Positions 6,857-16,083 of a stretch of DNA of 29,423 bases are shown in pieces. Below the pieces are notes generated by a model. That model was given only the letters and a program-made list of their open reading frames with translations. It made no database searches and had not been told where the DNA came from. The DNA is from CAIUVD01 sp044338255 (lineage in GTDB: Bacteria > Planctomycetota > UBA11346), in the NCBI GenBank assembly GCA_044338255.1, contig JBIILZ010000042.1:1-29423 (forward strand). Reading direction: 5' to 3'. The number at the start of each line of letters is the position of its first letter. Position 1 is the stretch's first letter. The translations under genes were made by a program, and so were the position numbers.

Positions 6857-9496
6857 ATGACGAGCTCCGATCAACCCACCCAGCCCACGCTGCCGCGCCC
6901 GTCGACGACCTCGTCGCTCGAGCCGACGATCGCCGGCGATGGTCCGGGCACCGGCTCTAACAATCGCGGCATCAACGAGGAGGCCGCGACAGCGGCGACG
7001 ATTCCGGCCGCGGGGGCGACCTGGGGAAACCCGCAGGCCGATGTCCTCACGGGCCAGGCGTGGGGTGATTTCCTGGTCGGAACACTGCTCGGCCGCGGCG
7101 GCATGGGCGCGGTCTACCGCGGTCGACAGCAGAGCCTCGATCGCGATGTCGCGATCAAGGTGCTGCCACCGCACCTCTCCGACAACGAAGGCTTCCGCAG
7201 CCGCTTCCAACTCGAAGCCAAGGCCGTCGCCAGCCTCGACTCGCCGCACATCATCAAGGTCTACGGCGCCGGCCAGGCCAGCGGCCACAACTATTTCGCC
7301 ATGGAGTACGTCGAAGGCGACGATCTGGCGGTGACCGTGCGCAAGAAGGGCCGACCAACGCAGCTCGTTGCCCTCGACTGGGTGCTGCAAGCTGCCCGCG
7401 GCCTGCAGGCCGCCGGCGAGCTGGGCATCGTCCACCGCGACATCAAACCCGCGAACATGATGCTGACCCGACGCGGGGTGGTCAAACTCATGGACTTCGG
7501 CCTGGTGCGCTCGACCAAAGAGGCGCACGGCCTGACCATGACCGGCACGGTGATGGGCACGGTCAGCTATTTCAGCCCCGAACAGGGTCGTGGCGATCGC
7601 TGCGATTCGCGGACCGATCTGTACGCCCTGGGCGTGGTCTTCTACGAATTCCTCACCGGCCGTCTGCCCTTCACCGGCGAGGACCCCACCAGCATCATCT
7701 ACCAGCACATCCATGTCGCGCCGACCCCGCCACGCGAAATCGACCCCGGGATTCCCGAGGATTTCCAGGCGGTCTGCCTCAAATGCCTGCAGAAGAATGC
7801 CGAAGATCGCTATCGCAATGCCGGCGAACTGGTCGCCGATCTCGAGCGCCTGGGCCGCGGCGATCATCCCCGTATTGATGCCGCCGAACTGATGCGCCTG
7901 CAGCACGGCACGACCTTATATGTGCCCAAGACACATTCTGGCTCGGCACGCCGTTCGGCACCGTGGATCATCGCCGCCGTGGTCGTCGCCAGCGTCGGTG
8001 CAGCCGCGGTGTGGGCGGTCAAACCGGCCTCAACTCTGGATGTACCGCTAGCTCCCACGCCGATCAAACCGGTCGCACCGATCACGGCAGCCTTGGTCGC
8101 GACCCCCGTCGCGCCACCGCTGATCATTCCGCAACCCGCAGCGCAGCCCGTTACACAGACCATTACACAGACCATTACACAACCCGCTGCGCCGATCACC
8201 CACCAAGCCCCGCCACCGGTACCGGTCCTCGTGAACGCGTCGAGTTGGGCGCCGAAGGTCCAAGAGCTCATCGCCGCGCGTCACTTCAGCGCCGCCCGGG
8301 CGCTGATCTCGGCCCATCCCGAAGACACACTCTTGGCCCCGCTCAGCCGCGTCGTCGATCAGAGCGAGGGCGCCGCGTCGTTGAGCTATGCGCGCACCGC
8401 CCTGCAAAGCGGCGACTTCGCGGCGGCGGCGACGCAGATCGAGGCCGCCCGCGCCCTGCTCGGCGCAAACTCGACCGAAGCCCTGGAATTGGCCCAGGAA
8501 ATCGAACGCCGCTCGCAGCGGGCCGGGGCCCTGCTCGAAGAAGCCAAAGCCCATGCCCTTGCTGGGCGGATCGCCGAAGCCCAGGTCGCGGTCACCAAGG
8601 CGCGCAGCGAAGCGCCGCAATCCGCCAACCTCGCCAACGTCGAAGCCCTCGTCCAGCGCGAGGCCGATCGTCTGGCGCAAACCCTCGCCAGCCGCGACGC
8701 GGTGCGCGCGAGCGGCGAACAAGCCCTGGCATCCGGCGACCTCGACCGCGCCGATATCGCTTTCGCCGAGGCCCTGCGCCTCGATCCCACCGATGGCGCC
8801 GCCACCGCCGGACAGCGCACCAGCACCAGCAAACGCGCGGCCCTCATGGTCCTGGCGCAACGCGTGAGCACGGCGGTAAAAGCCAAGGATCTCACCGCCG
8901 CCACCCAGGCCCTGGCACCGTTGCTGGCGCAGGCCCCGAACTTGGCGCTGACTGCCGACGCGCAGAAACAGGTGAGCGGTCTAAGCTCGGAACTGGCGGC
9001 GATCAAAGCCGCCGCCGAGGCCCAAGAGGCGCAGCTCGTCGCCGCTGCCGCCACGCTCGGCGAACGCGCTCGCGATCTGCGAGTGCCGCTGGCCCAGCTC
9101 GAACACGAGCTCGCCGATTTCCTCGTCGAAGCCGGCGCCCAGCGCCGCGAGCGCCCCGCCCTCGAAGCCCTCATCGAACTCCGGCGGCAACGCGAGCGCT
9201 TCGTGACCTGCCTAGCGAAACTCGACGCTGCGGTCCTCGGCAGCAACGCGGCGGTAATCGCGAAACTCGTCTCCGATCCAGAATTGGCGGCGTCCTTCAC
9301 CGCTCTCGGCGGCCAGGACGGCCTGGTCTTCGCGTCGCAACTGGTGGACTTCAAGCCGCACGGCGAACATGCGACGGCGCGCATCCACCTGCGCACGGCA
9401 ATGACCTCGTTTCCCGAAACCACGCTCACCTACACCTATGACCTCGCACGCACCCCTGACGGCTGGGTCGTCACGGCGGGCCAGCGAACGGAATGA
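6857..9496 (+). CDS. Membrane-anchored Ser/Thr protein kinase (Hanks type)
   Basis: An 879-residue receptor-like kinase. A low-complexity N-terminus of about 70 residues leads into the kinase domain: glycine loop GRGGMG at 79-84, ATP lysine in VAIKV at about 101, HRDIKPAN at 193-200, and DFG at 213-215, all intact, so it should be active. A transmembrane helix lies at about 369-387 after a Ser/Arg-rich juxtamembrane stretch. The outer part holds a Pro/Thr linker with a QTIT repeat, then a long Ala/Glu-rich helical region resembling TPR-like repeats. There are no PASTA domains. The start is the ATG at 6857; a TTG at 6842 is possible, and neither has a clear ribosome binding site. The stop overlaps the next start as ATGA. 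Confidence 0.93.
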   Translation: MTSSDQPTQPTLPRPSTTSSLEPTIAGDGPGTGSNNRGINEEAATAATIPAAGATWGNPQADVLTGQAWGDFLVGTLLGRGGMGAVYRGRQQSLDRDVAIKVLPPHLSDNEGFRSRFQLEAKAVASLDSPHIIKVYGAGQASGHNYFAMEYVEGDDLAVTVRKKGRPTQLVALDWVLQAARGLQAAGELGIVHRDIKPANMMLTRRGVVKLMDFGLVRSTKEAHGLTMTGTVMGTVSYFSPEQGRGDRCDSRTDLYALGVVFYEFLTGRLPFTGEDPTSIIYQHIHVAPTPPREIDPGIPEDFQAVCLKCLQKNAEDRYRNAGELVADLERLGRGDHPRIDAAELMRLQHGTTLYVPKTHSGSARRSAPWIIAAVVVASVGAAAVWAVKPASTLDVPLAPTPIKPVAPITAALVATPVAPPLIIPQPAAQPVTQTITQTITQPAAPITHQAPPPVPVLVNASSWAPKVQELIAARHFSAARALISAHPEDTLLAPLSRVVDQSEGAASLSYARTALQSGDFAAAATQIEAARALLGANSTEALELAQEIERRSQRAGALLEEAKAHALAGRIAEAQVAVTKARSEAPQSANLANVEALVQREADRLAQTLASRDAVRASGEQALASGDLDRADIAFAEALRLDPTDGAATAGQRTSTSKRAALMVLAQRVSTAVKAKDLTAATQALAPLLAQAPNLALTADAQKQVSGLSSELAAIKAAAEAQEAQLVAAAATLGERARDLRVPLAQLEHELADFLVEAGAQRRERPALEALIELRRQRERFVTCLAKLDAAVLGSNAAVIAKLVSDPELAASFTALGGQDGLVFASQLVDFKPHGEHATARIHLRTAMTSFPETTLTYTYDLARTPDGWVVTAGQRTE
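8151..8186 (+). repeat. Short 12-bp tandem repeat in the kinase linker
   Basis: Units close to ATTACACAGACC repeat about two and a half times and encode VTQTITQTITQ in the extracellular linker. The repeat keeps frame, so copy number changes would alter linker length without breaking the protein. Confidence 0.6.
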
Positions 9497-11829
9497 TTGC
9501 CATGCGCCACCTCGTTGCGGTCTCTTCCCTCCTGGGCCTCGTGGTCGCCAGCGCCAGCGCTGCCGATGCGGTGTCCGGAATCGTCGAGCAGGTCCAGGAC
9601 GGCGACGGCGGTGCGCGCGTGACCCTGCGCTTCGACGCGCAATCGGCAGCCACCCTGGTGCCCGGTGAAATGGTCGCGCTCTATGCTCCGGGCACGGTGG
9701 AAAAACACCCGCTCACCGGCCAGGTCATCATCTCCCGCCCGGTCCTGGCGGCGAAGGCCCAGCTCACCCAGGTGGTCGGCGCAATCAGCGGCGTGGTGCG
9801 CTGGACGGCAACGAACGCCAAGGTCGCTAGCGGCATGGACGCGGTGCCGCTTCCGCGCGAGGCCGCGCCCAATGCGCCCCCGGCGCTGACTTCGGCCGTG
9901 CCTACACTGTCAGCCACGTACGGGGCCGCCGTCACCGTGCAGGTCCCGGTCAGCGATTGGGATAAGGATCCATTGATCAGCGCCTGGCGCCTCGAAGGGC
10001 CGGCCGGCAGCAGCGGCCGCCTGCTCGCCCACAGCAGCGGCGGCACCGCCGTCACTTGGCTCGCGCCGGCGCTGACCGCGGCCAACACCACGGGCATCAC
10101 CATCGTCGGCAGCGTCCGCGATCCGCTGGGCCAGGAAGTCGTGGTCCGCGTGCCGGTAGGCCTCACCGCCGTCAGCGAGCTCGCCAAGCGCGGCCCGTTG
10201 AAACCGCTCGCACGTTGGGGCCAGGGCGTGGAAGCCGCCGTGACCCAGCTCGCGCGCGACACCGCTGGAACATGGTGGGGATTGGCGGCCGACTCCGGCG
10301 CGCCGCTGAAGATCACCCCCGGCTGGCTGAGCAGCGAGCCGCTCGCCCTGCCCCAGGAACAGCTGCCCAAGCGGGCAGTGGCCCTGGCCGTGCGCGGCGA
10401 CGAACTCCACGTCCTCGATGCCGGCAAGCGCACCGTCGTGGTCTACGGCACCGATTCGACGGTACGCCGCAGCTATGGCCTGTTCGATACCCCCACTGAT
10501 CTCGCCATCGGACCAGATGGGACGGCGTTCATCGCCGACCAGGGCGCGGGTGGCGTCGAAGTGATCGAGCCCGACGGTTCGTATCGCGGACGCCTGGGCC
10601 ACGCCGGTACCGGCCGTGACGCATTCCAGCAGGTGGTGGCGGTGACCGTCGACCGCGCCGGGGCCTTGTTTGCGCTCGATGCCGGACAACGCAGCGTGAT
10701 CCAGTATGATCGCTTCCAGCGCCGGGTGGCGACCTTCAACGTCCCTGGCGATGCCAAGGACCTGCCAGTGGATATCGCCATCCATCCGCAACGCGGCATG
10801 CTGGTACTGCTCACCAGCGGACGCTTACTGGCGGTTTCCGCCAGCGGCGCCACCGATGTCACCGCTCCCCTGCCGGGTGTCGGCATCGATCCCGGCCCGG
10901 CCCGCAGCCTGGTCATCGACCAGCTGGGCGAGGTCATCACCTGCCATCCCGAGCGGGCGGCCTTCGTACGCTTTACACCTGACCTGAAATGTGCGGGCGT
11001 GCGCAGCGAACGCATGCGCACGCAAAGCCTGTGGGCCGCCGATGGCGCCGGCCGCAGCTACGGCCTCGATCAGGATACCGGCCTGGTCACCATCTATGAT
11101 GGCGAAGGTTGGGCCGTGGGCCGCGTCGATGCCGAGGCCAAGGGCGGCGGCATGTTCGGCTCGACCCTCAGCCTGGCCGCCGATCCCGCCGGCCGACGAC
11201 TGTGGGTGGGCGACAGCAGCAAGCACGGCGTGCACCGCATCGAGCTAGTGGAAACCGCCAACATCGGTTTCGTCGGCAGCCCGGGCGAGAACAACGGCCA
11301 GTTCCAGGAGGCCGTCGGCGTCTGCAGCGACGAGGCCGGCCGGGTCTATGTCCTCGATGCCGATCAATACCGTGTGCAGGTGTTCGCCGCCGACGGGACC
11401 TTCCTGTTCGCCTTCGGCCAACGCGGCAAGGGCCTCGCTGACTTCAATGATCCGACGCTGATCGCCGCCGCCCCCAACGGCGATGCCTGCTACGTCTACG
11501 ATGCGTGGTCGAACCAGATAAAGAAATTCGCCCTCGACCAGACCGCCAAGACCGCCGTCCACGTCACCAATGGCGGCGGCAAAGGCTCGGACCCCGGCCA
11601 GCTGCGCAAAGTCATCGGCCTGGGCTGCGATCGTCTGGGGCTGCTCTATGCACTCGATGCGTCGCGCGAAGACCTGCAGGTCTTCGATTTCCGCAACAAC
11701 AGCTGCGTGCTGTTGCTGGCAATGAAGACCGCCGACGCCGGCGTGGGCAAAGCCACGGCCCTGGCCCTCGCCCCCGATGGCCAGGTGGGCTTGATCGCGG
11801 GCGCCAAGGTCACCTGGTGGCGGTGGTGA
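9493..11829 (+). CDS. Secreted NHL-repeat beta-propeller protein
   Basis: A 778-residue exported protein. The signal peptide runs MRHLVAVSSLLGLVVASASA from the second methionine (9502), with cleavage expected after ASA. Residues 25-110 form a beta-rich domain about a value and its storage (VPGEMVALYAPG), and 120-230 look like an Ig-like fold (VSDWDKDPLISAWRL). From about 270 to the end, NHL/YWTD-type blades recur, for example FIADQGAGGVEVIEPDG and YVLDADQYRVQVFAADG. Such propellers bind proteins or polymers outside the cytoplasm. Its start overlaps the kinase stop as ATGA, so the two are translationally coupled; the propeller could be a ligand or partner of the kinase outer domain. The ATG at 9502 is a reasonable alternative start. 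Confidence 0.85.
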   Translation: MIAMRHLVAVSSLLGLVVASASAADAVSGIVEQVQDGDGGARVTLRFDAQSAATLVPGEMVALYAPGTVEKHPLTGQVIISRPVLAAKAQLTQVVGAISGVVRWTATNAKVASGMDAVPLPREAAPNAPPALTSAVPTLSATYGAAVTVQVPVSDWDKDPLISAWRLEGPAGSSGRLLAHSSGGTAVTWLAPALTAANTTGITIVGSVRDPLGQEVVVRVPVGLTAVSELAKRGPLKPLARWGQGVEAAVTQLARDTAGTWWGLAADSGAPLKITPGWLSSEPLALPQEQLPKRAVALAVRGDELHVLDAGKRTVVVYGTDSTVRRSYGLFDTPTDLAIGPDGTAFIADQGAGGVEVIEPDGSYRGRLGHAGTGRDAFQQVVAVTVDRAGALFALDAGQRSVIQYDRFQRRVATFNVPGDAKDLPVDIAIHPQRGMLVLLTSGRLLAVSASGATDVTAPLPGVGIDPGPARSLVIDQLGEVITCHPERAAFVRFTPDLKCAGVRSERMRTQSLWAADGAGRSYGLDQDTGLVTIYDGEGWAVGRVDAEAKGGGMFGSTLSLAADPAGRRLWVGDSSKHGVHRIELVETANIGFVGSPGENNGQFQEAVGVCSDEAGRVYVLDADQYRVQVFAADGTFLFAFGQRGKGLADFNDPTLIAAAPNGDACYVYDAWSNQIKKFALDQTAKTAVHVTNGGGKGSDPGQLRKVIGLGCDRLGLLYALDASREDLQVFDFRNNSCVLLLAMKTADAGVGKATALALAPDGQVGLIAGAKVTWWRW

Positions 11830-11921
11830 AGCGCACTGGATAAGCGCTGAACCACCCCGTTCGGTTTTCGTTTACCGCCCGTTGCACCTCGCCTCATCTC
11901 TTCCGCCGTCTGGTCGCATCC

Positions 11922-13559
11922 ATGCTCCGTCTCAACCCCTCCGAGCCGCCACCCTCATTCTCGCTCGATAAGCGGCACCTGGCCCGTCGGCGAGGGATGA
12001 AACGGCGCGAATGGCGCCTGCTCCTGATGCTGCCCTTGGCGATGCTGCTGATCGGCTTGGCCATCGATTTTCTGACCGGCTACACCAAGATGTTGCCCCA
12101 TGGGCCGCTGGAGCCGGTGATCGAGGAACCGACGTTGCCGGCGATGTCCGGGCCGCGCCTCGGCGATGCTCCACCCCTGCCAGAGCGCCAGGCGATCGCC
12201 GCCGAGGTGCCGACGCTGCGCGAGCTCCTCGCCGATCGCGCCACGGTGCGCCACGAGGATGTCCTCGATGCCCTGACCCTGGCCTGGGGTGAAGAACTGC
12301 TGACCGCCGATCGCCAAGCCTCGCCCATTCCGCAGCGCGTCCTCGCCCGTGATCTGCTGCTGGGCGGCGTTGCGCCGGGAGCCGCGATCACTATCCATGG
12401 CCGGCTGCTCGACAGTGTGCCGGCGCCGGTGCCGGGCTCGCCTGCCGGCAGCACCGGCTACCAGCGTCTCGCAATCCAGCTCGATGAGCAGCAGATCGCC
12501 CAGGTGCTTGCCCCGGATTCGGCCGGCGACCTGATCATCGGCCGGAACATCAGCCTAGTGGGGCGCTTCCTGGGCAGCGCCGGCGTGCCCAGCGGCATCA
12601 GCGGTGAGACGCAGATGCCGCTGCTCATGGCCCGCAGCGTGCGCGTTAGCGAACAGACCACGGACACCGGCGACGATGACCTCGCCGAGATGCGCGGCCT
12701 GCTGCCGAAGGAATTCCCCGCTGATCTCTACGACAACGTCGGCGATGAACGCAGCATTCTCGAAACCCGGCCCTATTATTTTCTGCTCGGACAGGCCAAC
12801 CTCGATCGCGATAGCGGTGCCGCGCTGTTCGCGGGCGCAGCCAGCGGCAATCTCCGCGCCGACGACATCCACCAGCAACCCGACCGCAGCCGTGGCCAAC
12901 CACTCGTCATCACCGGCTACGTCTATCGCGGCTGGGAAGACAGCAATGTCGCCCGTGATCAACCCTTCGGCGTCCATCGCGTGCTGCGCATACTTTTGTG
13001 GAATCGCGATTTCGGTCAGGTGACTGAAAGCGTCGATGGCAAGCCGACGATCAAGAATCAGATCCTGCGCTTATACGAAGTCTGCCTGGTCACCGATCAG
13101 CCGCTGCCCGAACGCGGCGCGAAGATCATCGTGCCCAGCCGATTCTTCAAGTTCCGCGCCATTCCCGTGACGCCCAACAGCCTGCGCGACAAACGCAATG
13201 GGGTGCAACGGCAAAGCGACAACGTCTACACCTTCGTCTTCGTCGGCAGCAGCTATACCTACGAGCCGCCGCCACCGAAGTATACGATCAGCGCGCTCGA
13301 CATCGTCGTCTCGATCCTGTGCATCGGGGTGGGCATCCTGATGTTCGTCCTGGTGCGCCGTGATCAGCGCCTCGAAGGCCTCGTCGGGGCCCAGGTACGA
13401 CGCTTCCGCGACACTCGCAAACGCCTCGCCAACGAACGCACTCTGACCGCCAAGACGACCGCCAAGACGACCGACGAGACGACCGCCCCTGGCGATGCAA
13501 CTCCTCCTGCGCCTGAGAGTAGCGCTGAGCCATCTGGGCCTACAGTACACCCCTCATGA
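11922..13559 (+). CDS. Bitopic membrane protein of unknown function
   Basis: A 545-residue protein. A basic N-terminus (RRRGMKRREWR) precedes a transmembrane helix at about 31-53, and a second helix lies at about 457-477 (LDIVVSILCIGVGILMFVLV). Between them is a beta-rich region of some 400 residues that would face the periplasm. It contains what looks like two OB-fold-like segments (ITIHGRLLDSVPA and ISLVGRFLGS; later LVITGYVYRGWED). The C-terminal tail is cytoplasmic, first basic and then Thr/Pro-rich. I do not recognise the family. It follows the propeller gene by 92 bases and overlaps the isomerase start as ATGA, which places it in the kinase transcription unit. Confidence 0.82.
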   Translation: MLRLNPSEPPPSFSLDKRHLARRRGMKRREWRLLLMLPLAMLLIGLAIDFLTGYTKMLPHGPLEPVIEEPTLPAMSGPRLGDAPPLPERQAIAAEVPTLRELLADRATVRHEDVLDALTLAWGEELLTADRQASPIPQRVLARDLLLGGVAPGAAITIHGRLLDSVPAPVPGSPAGSTGYQRLAIQLDEQQIAQVLAPDSAGDLIIGRNISLVGRFLGSAGVPSGISGETQMPLLMARSVRVSEQTTDTGDDDLAEMRGLLPKEFPADLYDNVGDERSILETRPYYFLLGQANLDRDSGAALFAGAASGNLRADDIHQQPDRSRGQPLVITGYVYRGWEDSNVARDQPFGVHRVLRILLWNRDFGQVTESVDGKPTIKNQILRLYEVCLVTDQPLPERGAKIIVPSRFFKFRAIPVTPNSLRDKRNGVQRQSDNVYTFVFVGSSYTYEPPPPKYTISALDIVVSILCIGVGILMFVLVRRDQRLEGLVGAQVRRFRDTRKRLANERTLTAKTTAKTTDETTAPGDATPPAPESSAEPSGPTVHPS

Positions 13560-14554
13560 GCCATTCCCTCGCCGCCCCCCTCGCGTTCACCCCGGTCTAT
13601 CACAGCATCGTCTGGGGCGGACGAGCGATGGCCGCCTGGCGCAGCGATCTGCCGCCCGGTCCGATCGGCGAGAGCTGGGATCTCGCCGACCATTCCCGGG
13701 GCATGAGCGTGGTCGCCAGCGGGCCGCTCGCCGGCCGAAGCCTACGCCAGTTGACCGCCGACCATGGTCGCGACCTGATCGGCGAAACCTGGGATGGCGG
13801 TGACTTCCCCTTGCTGGTCAAGCTCATCGATGCCAATGATCGGCTGTCGATCCAGGTCCACCCAGACGATGCCTTAGCGCGCAGCCTCGGCGTCGGTCAG
13901 CGCGGCAAGACCGAATGCTGGCTGCTGGTCAACGATGGCGGGGAATTATTCGTCGGCACCCAGCCGGGGATCGATCGCGCGGCGTTCGAGCAGGCCCGTG
14001 CCACCGGCCGCGTCGCCGAGACCCTCGAACGCTTCATCGCCAAGGATGGCGACTTCTTCTTTCTCGCCGCCCGCACCGTCCACGCCCTCGGCAAAGGCTG
14101 CCTGCTCTACGAAGTGCAGCAGACCTGTGACGTGACCTTCCGCGTCGACGATTGGGGCCGCCTCGGCCTCGACGGCAAGCCCCGGCCCCTGCACATCGAG
14201 CAATCCCTGGCGACCATCGATTTCAACGCCCGTTCGCCACAGCCGGTCCACGCCAGCGAGGTCCCCCATCCCGCCGGCGGCAGCGTCCGTCGTTTGGCGG
14301 CATGCGACTACTTCAGCGTCGAAGAGCGGCGCGCCATGCACACCAGCGGCGGCGGCAATGGCCGCTGCACCATCATCACCTGCCTCGATGGCCATGGCAC
14401 GCTCGCCACCGCCGCCGGTGGGCTCGACATCGAACCGATGCGCACCTATCTGGTGCCTGCTGCTGCCGGCGCCTGGACGGCGACCGCTAGTAGCGGGGCG
14501 ATGACCTCGCTGCAAAGCCAGCTGGGCCTGCGATTACTCGCGGCCCAGCCGTAA
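13556..14554 (+). CDS. manA: Type I mannose-6-phosphate isomerase
   Basis: A 332-residue cupin enzyme that interconverts fructose-6-phosphate and mannose-6-phosphate, feeding GDP-mannose synthesis for polysaccharides and glycans. The zinc ligands are visible: Q100 and H102 in LSIQVHPDD, E120 in GKTECW, and H176 in ARTVHALGKG. The catalytic-side motif QQTCDVTFRVDDWGR (188-202) is typical of the short Bacillus-type enzymes. The length agrees with that subgroup. It is the last gene of the kinase operon and is translationally coupled to the membrane protein by ATGA. Why an isomerase sits with a signalling kinase is not clear; envelope glycan supply is one guess. Confidence 0.94.
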   Translation: MSHSLAAPLAFTPVYHSIVWGGRAMAAWRSDLPPGPIGESWDLADHSRGMSVVASGPLAGRSLRQLTADHGRDLIGETWDGGDFPLLVKLIDANDRLSIQVHPDDALARSLGVGQRGKTECWLLVNDGGELFVGTQPGIDRAAFEQARATGRVAETLERFIAKDGDFFFLAARTVHALGKGCLLYEVQQTCDVTFRVDDWGRLGLDGKPRPLHIEQSLATIDFNARSPQPVHASEVPHPAGGSVRRLAACDYFSVEERRAMHTSGGGNGRCTIITCLDGHGTLATAAGGLDIEPMRTYLVPAAAGAWTATASSGAMTSLQSQLGLRLLAAQP

Positions 14555-14561
14555 AACGAAG

Positions 14562-14587
14562 CGGGCCTGCGATGAATCACAGGCCCG
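14562..14587. terminator. Terminator-like hairpin between convergent genes
   Basis: CGGGCCTG (14562-14569) pairs with CAGGCCCG (14580-14587) around a ten-base loop. On the minus strand it is followed by CTTCGTTTTAC, so it would serve mainly the lipoprotein gene; on the plus strand only a short T-poor stretch follows. Confidence 0.5.
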
Positions 14588-14611
14588 GTGGTTAATATGT
14601 AATTGGAAACG

Positions 14612-15058
14612 TTAGCCGTTGGATGAACGCGTCAGCCGAACGATAAAACTATCCTTTTCAGATAATGAGCCGTTCGATTCATAAACCAGTAATTGCATAA
14701 CATAGTCGCCATAAATGGTACTCACCCCAGTATTTGGGCCAGTGGTCGCGACGAATCCAGAAAAATCGATTTTAACAGACGTTTCAGTTGGGGTAACGAC
14801 AATCCCCCCATCCAAAGGCTTATTCAACCAGGACCAAACATAGACGAGCTTCTTTGACCCGCGATAAACCACCTTTGCGGTTGTATTGAGCGAATACGCG
14901 GTCGTGGTTGATGGCAGAGCGCGTTCGAAAACCTCGACGCCAGGCCATGCATCGACAATCAGCGTCTGCCCGGTGTCCTCGGTTGAACACGAGCTGATGA
15001 AGGCGGCACACGCCAGAACCAGCAAGCCGAAGGTAAAATGACGAAAGCGTGTGGTCAT
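14612..15058 (-). CDS. Putative lipoprotein, low-GC
   Basis: A 148-residue protein beginning MTTRFRHFTFGLLVLACAAF, with a lipobox ISSC that places the lipid cysteine at C24. The mature part is beta-rich (VYVWSWLNKPLDGG, DYVMQLLVYESNGS) and looks like a single Ig-like domain. I do not recognise the family. By direct count 78 of the 180 bases at 14641-14820 are G or C (43%), while the neighbours are near 65-70%, so it may have been acquired. The start is the ATG at 15058 with GGA upstream; a TTG at 15109 would overlap the sigma gene and hide the signal peptide. It follows the sigma factor gene by 47 bases and is probably co-transcribed. Confidence 0.75.
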   Translation of the reverse strand: MTTRFRHFTFGLLVLACAAFISSCSTEDTGQTLIVDAWPGVEVFERALPSTTTAYSLNTTAKVVYRGSKKLVYVWSWLNKPLDGGIVVTPTETSVKIDFSGFVATTGPNTGVSTIYGDYVMQLLVYESNGSLSEKDSFIVRLTRSSNG

Positions 15059-15105
15059 AAGTCCATCTCTACGGCAGGGTTCTCGCTTGCCAAGGGGGCA
15101 ATCGA

Positions 15106-15915
15106 TCAAAGTACATTTTCTGACGGAATCAGTTCACGTAAACGATTGATGGCCTTGGTTTCGATTTGACGTACGCGCTCGCGGGTAAGACTGAAAACTT
15201 TTCCAATTTCTTCCAAGGTCATCACCGGGAACTCATCCAGTCCGTAACGGTAGCGCAGGACATCGGCGTCACGCTTGGGGATCATCGACAGCCGTGACTG
15301 CACGAAGAGCACGTCTTCGCGGCCACCGACCACGGCTTCCGGATCCGAGCCTTCGTGCGTGTCCTCGAAATAACCGCTGAGATCGGAGACCTCTTCGGCA
15401 TCGAGGTTCGCGCCGTTGATCAGGCTGGTCTCGATGATGCGTTTGAGGAGCTTGGCGTTTTCTTTCGGCAGCTTGAGGGCCTTGACCACCAGCGCGATAT
15501 CGGTGACGCCGGGATTCTCGCGATTAAATTTCTTCCACCGCGCCACGAGTTCGGCCATGTAGGCGGGGACGCGGATGTTCTTGACCTTTTCGAGCAGGGC
15601 GCGGCGGATGGCCTGCTTGATCCAATGCACGGCGTAGGTCGAAAATCGGCATTCCATATCCGGGTCGAAGCGCTCGACCGCACGCATCAGACCGATGTTC
15701 CCCTCCTCGATGACATCGAGGATCGGCATGCCCTGGCTTTCGTATTGACGGGCGACGCTGACCACCAATCGCAGGTTACACTGGATGAGATCCTGGCGCG
15801 CGGTGCGATCACCGGCCTGCAGCTTGCGCGCCAAGGCACACTCCGATTCCCGTGTCAGCACTGGAAAGATGGACACATCTTTTAAATACATATCTAACAA
15901 GGCGTCACGCGGCAT
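15106..15915 (-). CDS. Sigma-70 family RNA polymerase sigma factor (group 2-like)
   Basis: A 269-residue sigma factor without region 1.1. Region 1.2 covers about 5-35 (YLKDVSIFPVLTRESE). Region 2 covers about 42-112, with the core-binding helix and the -10 recognition segment (FSTYAVHWIKQAIRRAL). Region 3 is short. Region 4 covers about 203-262, with the helix-turn-helix TLEEIGKVFSLTRERVRQIE and the closing AINRLR. This matches alternative sigma factors of the RpoS/RpoH/SigB size class; I cannot tell which stress it serves. GGAG lies eight bases before the ATG. The lipoprotein gene directly downstream is a possible co-expressed partner, but no anti-sigma domain is visible in it. Confidence 0.95.
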   Translation of the reverse strand: MPRDALLDMYLKDVSIFPVLTRESECALARKLQAGDRTARQDLIQCNLRLVVSVARQYESQGMPILDVIEEGNIGLMRAVERFDPDMECRFSTYAVHWIKQAIRRALLEKVKNIRVPAYMAELVARWKKFNRENPGVTDIALVVKALKLPKENAKLLKRIIETSLINGANLDAEEVSDLSGYFEDTHEGSDPEAVVGGREDVLFVQSRLSMIPKRDADVLRYRYGLDEFPVMTLEEIGKVFSLTRERVRQIETKAINRLRELIPSENVL

Positions 15916-16083
15916 GACTACACTCCGAATGACCCATACTACTATTCACAAATCTTGTAAGCAACGAGAGTTCCGACAAACTTTAACAGTAATAGATGAG
16001 TTGTACACCGCTTCATCTGACGGACTTGCAACGTCCGGCGCGATTCCTGGCGAGATCGCAACGTTTTGGGAGCCGCGCAAAGC

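Noticed and set aside
6827..7906. 359-codon open frame on the minus strand
   Set aside because: It is antisense to the intact kinase domain and has no protein motif of its own.
7963..9441. 492-codon open frame inside the kinase gene
   Set aside because: It is a frame-shifted reading of the GC-rich outer domain, almost entirely Arg, Pro and Gly, and the kinase frame is clearly the real one.
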